Shown here piece after piece: positions 63,546 through 64,000 of a DNA stretch of 64,000 bases; within the stretch, counting starts at the first letter, position 1; the number at the start of each line of letters is the position of its first letter. The notes under the pieces were generated by a model. It was not told where the DNA came from. It searched no databases and saw nothing but the letters and a program-made list of their open reading frames with translations. The DNA lies in NCBI RefSeq assembly GCF_007988885.1, contig NZ_BJUZ01000001.1, positions 558,001 through 622,000 of the forward strand, written 5' to 3'. A program made the position numbers and the translations under genes. The stretch comes from Gluconobacter wancherniae NBRC 103581. Lineage in GTDB: Bacteria > Pseudomonadota > Alphaproteobacteria > Acetobacterales > Acetobacteraceae.

Positions 63546-64000
63546 TTACTGGGACGCATCCTCCAGTTCAGCCTGTGCCTCGAGCCATGCTTCCTCGATT
63601 GTGCCCTGTGTTGCATTCAATGCAGCCAGATGAACATTCAAAGACGTGATCTCGCCGGGATCGCCTGAATGATACAGGTTCGGATCCGCGAGTTTGGCTT
63701 CAATTTTCTGCTTTTCCTTTTCTATCTTGGCCAGCTTGTCTTCGGCGTCCCTGATCTTGCGGCGCAGGGGAGCAAGTGCTCGCGTCTGTTCCTTGCGGTC
63801 CGCACGGGCCTGAGCGGATGAGGGGCGCGGCGATTGTGACTCGCGGCTGCCATCACCGCCCTTGCTGCGTTCGTTATTCTCGGCGCGGGCACGCCGGGCA
63901 CGTTCGAGCAGCCATGCACGATACTCTGCCATGTCACCATCAAATGACGAGATGGTTCCATCTTCCACGAGCCAGAACCTGTCCGCTACGGATTCTACAA
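63546..64000 (-). CDS. ABC-F family ATPase (Uup-like), C-terminal part (runs off the right edge)
   Basis: The frame is open from the window edge: VESVADRFWLVEDGTISSFDGDMAEYRAWLL is the end of the second ABC domain, after the D/H-loop, typical of ABC-F proteins. A charged coiled coil of about 100 residues follows (ALAPLRRKIRDAEDKLAKIEKEKQKIEAKL), as in Uup, where it binds DNA. About 151 residues are in the window; the ATP-binding motifs are outside. ABC-F proteins act on the ribosome, and Uup also affects DNA stability. Confidence 0.9.
   Translation of the reverse strand, partial: VESVADRFWLVEDGTISSFDGDMAEYRAWLLERARRARAENNERSKGGDGSRESQSPRPSSAQARADRKEQTRALAPLRRKIRDAEDKLAKIEKEKQKIEAKLADPNLYHSGDPGEITSLNVHLAALNATQGTIEEAWLEAQAELEDASQ

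Overview
The window looks like a chromosomal core region of an acetic acid bacterium (Acetobacteraceae, Alphaproteobacteria), most likely Gluconobacter or a close relative. This rests on familiar protein families and gene order: a bo3-type quinol oxidase operon (cyoABCD), class I lysyl-tRNA synthetase, CIRCE-controlled groESL, small alphaproteobacterial families (DUF4112, DUF4169, Tim44-like), a Suv3-like helicase/S4/FdxA block, and hemCD/secB/tim44/mltA/smr order. It was judged by eye without database searches. No rRNA, tRNA, CRISPR array, insertion sequence, integrase or prophage gene was seen.

Layout. 1-4.5 kb (minus): partial pmbA, an M16 peptidase, thrC behind a terminator hairpin, an exported beta-propeller-like protein and a small unknown. 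4.7-6.5 kb (plus): a TPR protein with a glycosyltransferase-like C-terminus. 6.4-13.5 kb (minus): murJ-mutS-glnD. 13.6-16.2 kb: small membrane proteins, glutathione peroxidase and a CNT nucleoside transporter. 16.2-19.9 kb (minus): tsaD-rlmJ-gpsA-methyltransferase. 19.9-27.5 kb: hemCD, secB, then tim44-mltA-[DNA methyltransferase-trihaem peroxidase]-smr, where the bracketed pair interrupts a familiar neighbourhood. 27.5-32.1 kb: a Bug-like binding protein coupled to hemF, MTA phosphorylase, DUF2934, dienelactone hydrolase, DUF4169.

32-37.7 kb: groESL with heat-shock signals, then an AT-rich regulatory stretch and a 987-residue TonB-dependent receptor. 37.7-47.5 kb: a DinG-type helicase, then an operon of class I lysS, an MprF-like protein lacking the second half of its synthetase domain, and marC; convergent with it are a UDG-family protein and thpR; then a Bax-inhibitor-1 protein. 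47.5-51.9 kb: cyoABCD behind a leader of about 400 nt with competing hairpins and a perfect palindrome. 52-55.3 kb (minus): Suv3-like helicase, S4 protein, 7Fe ferredoxin. 55.3-64 kb: leucyl aminopeptidase, a MarR regulator with inverted repeats upstream, a surface-polysaccharide group (WecA/MraY-like transferase, CapD-type epimerase, DegT aminotransferase, small membrane protein), a G13 tract, an AI-2E transporter and a partial ABC-F ATPase.

Most of the content is housekeeping. The parts that deserve a second look are the cyo leader, the truncated MprF encoded with its presumptive aminoacyl-tRNA supplier, the methyltransferase/peroxidase insertion, the apparently near-leaderless lysS mRNA, and several palindromes in intergenic DNA.
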